Below are positions 5,855-6,607 of a stretch of 6,607 nt of DNA, piece by piece. A model generated the notes under the pieces. It had not been told where the DNA came from and did no database searches. It saw nothing but the letters and a program-made list of their open reading frames with translations. Both the position numbers and the translations under genes were made by a program. The stretch is from Nocardioides sp. (GTDB lineage Bacteria; Actinomycetota; Actinomycetes; Propionibacteriales; Nocardioidaceae), in contig JARICB010000257.1 in assembly GCA_029264225.1 (NCBI GenBank), positions 1-6,607 on the forward strand. Reading direction: 5' to 3'. The first letter of the stretch is position 1. Each line of letters begins with the position of its first letter.

Positions 5855-6607
5855 GTGACGGTCGTCGGGATCGGCGCCGAGGGTTGGTCGGGGCTCCCCG
5901 CTCCGCACCGAGACCTGCTCACCCGGGCCACCGTCGTGATCGGCGGGGCGCGGCATCTCGACCTGCTGCCCGACCTGCCGGGCCAACGCCGAGTGCCGTG
6001 GCCGTCCCCCTTGCGTGCGGGTCTCGGCGCCTTCCTGTCCAGCCTGAGTGCCGACCTCGATACCGGACGCGTGGTCGCGCTCGCCTCCGGCGACCCGCTC
6101 GTCTCGGGCATCGGCTCCACACTGGTCGAGCACCTCGGCAGCGACCACGTGGTCCTCCATCCCGCGGTCTCCTCCATCGCCCTGGCACGGGCACGACTTG
6201 GGTGGCCGGCCGAGAGCTGTGTCGTGGTCAGCCTGGTCGGGCGCGACCCCGCTCTCGTGCTCCGCGAGCTCGCGCCGGGACGCCGGGTGCTGGTGTTGTC
6301 CTCGGACGAGCTCACCCCCGCCCAGCTGGCCTCGCTCCTGACCGAGAGGGGCTACGGCGCCAGCATGCTCCATGTCTTGGGCGACCTCGGCGCCCCCGAC
6401 GAGACGCACACCACCGGCTCCGCTGCCACTTGGTCGGCGTGCTCTCCTCGCTTGCACGTGCTGGCCCTGGAACTGGTCGGCCCGGGCCTGCTCGGGTGGT
6501 CGGCCGGGTTGCCCGACGACGCCTTCGAGCACGACGGCCAGCTCACCAAGCGCGATCTGCGGGCCTCGGCCCTGGCCCGGCTCGCCCCGAAGCCCGGCGA
6601 GCACCTC
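5855..6607 (+). CDS. cobL: Precorrin-6Y C5,15-methyltransferase (decarboxylating) CobL, CbiE half and start of linker to CbiT (cut by right edge)
   Basis: CobL methylates C5 and C15 of precorrin-6Y using SAM and decarboxylates the C12 acetate side chain. The 251 codons here cover the N-terminal CbiE tetrapyrrole-methylase half: VVGIGAEGWSGL (3-14), VVIGGARHL (27-35), the SAM-site motif ASGDPLVSGIGSTL (77-90), VSSIALARARLGWP (105-118) and VLVLSSDELTP (145-155). The last part, DDAFEHDGQLTKRDLRASAL (221-240) then LAPKPGEHL, is the conserved lead-in to the CbiT methylase. The window ends just before the expected WD.G.GSG SAM motif, so CobL being bifunctional is inferred. Start choice is open. GTG 5855 puts the conserved core at the N-terminus as in homologs and leaves room for promoters. 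In-frame ATG 5801 (18 extra, Pro-rich residues), ATG 5768 and GTG 5822 also exist, and none has a convincing ribosome-binding site. It is divergent from the cob operon. Confidence 0.93.
   Translation, partial: MTVVGIGAEGWSGLPAPHRDLLTRATVVIGGARHLDLLPDLPGQRRVPWPSPLRAGLGAFLSSLSADLDTGRVVALASGDPLVSGIGSTLVEHLGSDHVVLHPAVSSIALARARLGWPAESCVVVSLVGRDPALVLRELAPGRRVLVLSSDELTPAQLASLLTERGYGASMLHVLGDLGAPDETHTTGSAATWSACSPRLHVLALELVGPGLLGWSAGLPDDAFEHDGQLTKRDLRASALARLAPKPGEHL

Noticed and set aside
5720..6604. 294-codon and 264-codon minus-strand frames across cobL and the riboswitch
   Set aside because: They run antisense to cobL motifs that clearly match CbiE and cross conserved riboswitch elements; no family resemblance is seen.
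1..6607. Mobile elements, CRISPR repeats, tRNA or phage genes
   Set aside because: No repeats, transposase-like frames, cloverleaf sequences or change in base composition were seen; apart from 5603-5854 the window is filled by cobalamin genes.

Overview
The window is a high-GC stretch that is almost entirely coding. It carries late cobalamin (vitamin B12) biosynthesis genes. The GC-rich third codon positions, GTG starts, short stop/start overlaps and the types of Cob proteins point to an actinobacterium (Actinomycetota). CobL closely resembles, from memory, the mycobacterial protein, but the genus cannot be fixed from this sequence.

Layout. One tightly packed operon runs leftwards on the minus strand from about 5800 to beyond the left edge. 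Its leader (about 5793 to 5603) holds a compact cobalamin riboswitch. Then come a fused ChlI/ChlD-type chelatase (5602-3479), cobO adenosyltransferase (3479-2865), a CobB-CobC two-enzyme fusion (2868-442), and the first 147 codons of cobD/cbiB (442 to the edge). Neighbouring genes overlap by 1, 4 and 1 bases, so they are almost certainly one translationally coupled mRNA. On the plus strand, divergently, cobL (precorrin-6Y methylase) starts near 5855 and is cut by the right edge at the junction between its CbiE and CbiT halves. The only non-coding stretch is 5603-5854, which holds the riboswitch and the presumed divergent promoters.

How it fits together. CobL acts on the corrin ring before cobalt insertion. 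The chelatase ATPase/VWA protein is expected to drive a CobN-type subunit (not in the window) to insert cobalt. The CobB domain amidates the a and c side chains, and CobO adenosylates the cobalt. The CobC domain should supply the aminopropanol phosphate arm, and CobD/CbiB attaches it to adenosylcobyric acid. The minus-strand operon should be shut down by cobalamin through the riboswitch. A loop sequence in the aptamer (CCCGC) is complementary to the ribosome-binding-site loop (GCGGG) just before the chelatase start, which suggests translational control. The divergent cobL is outside this control.

I see no mobile element, CRISPR array, tRNA, rRNA or clear terminator, and no evidence of a wholly new system. 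The points most worth a second look are the CobB-CobC fusion, the riboswitch with its predicted kissing-loop platform, and the crowded divergent promoter region.
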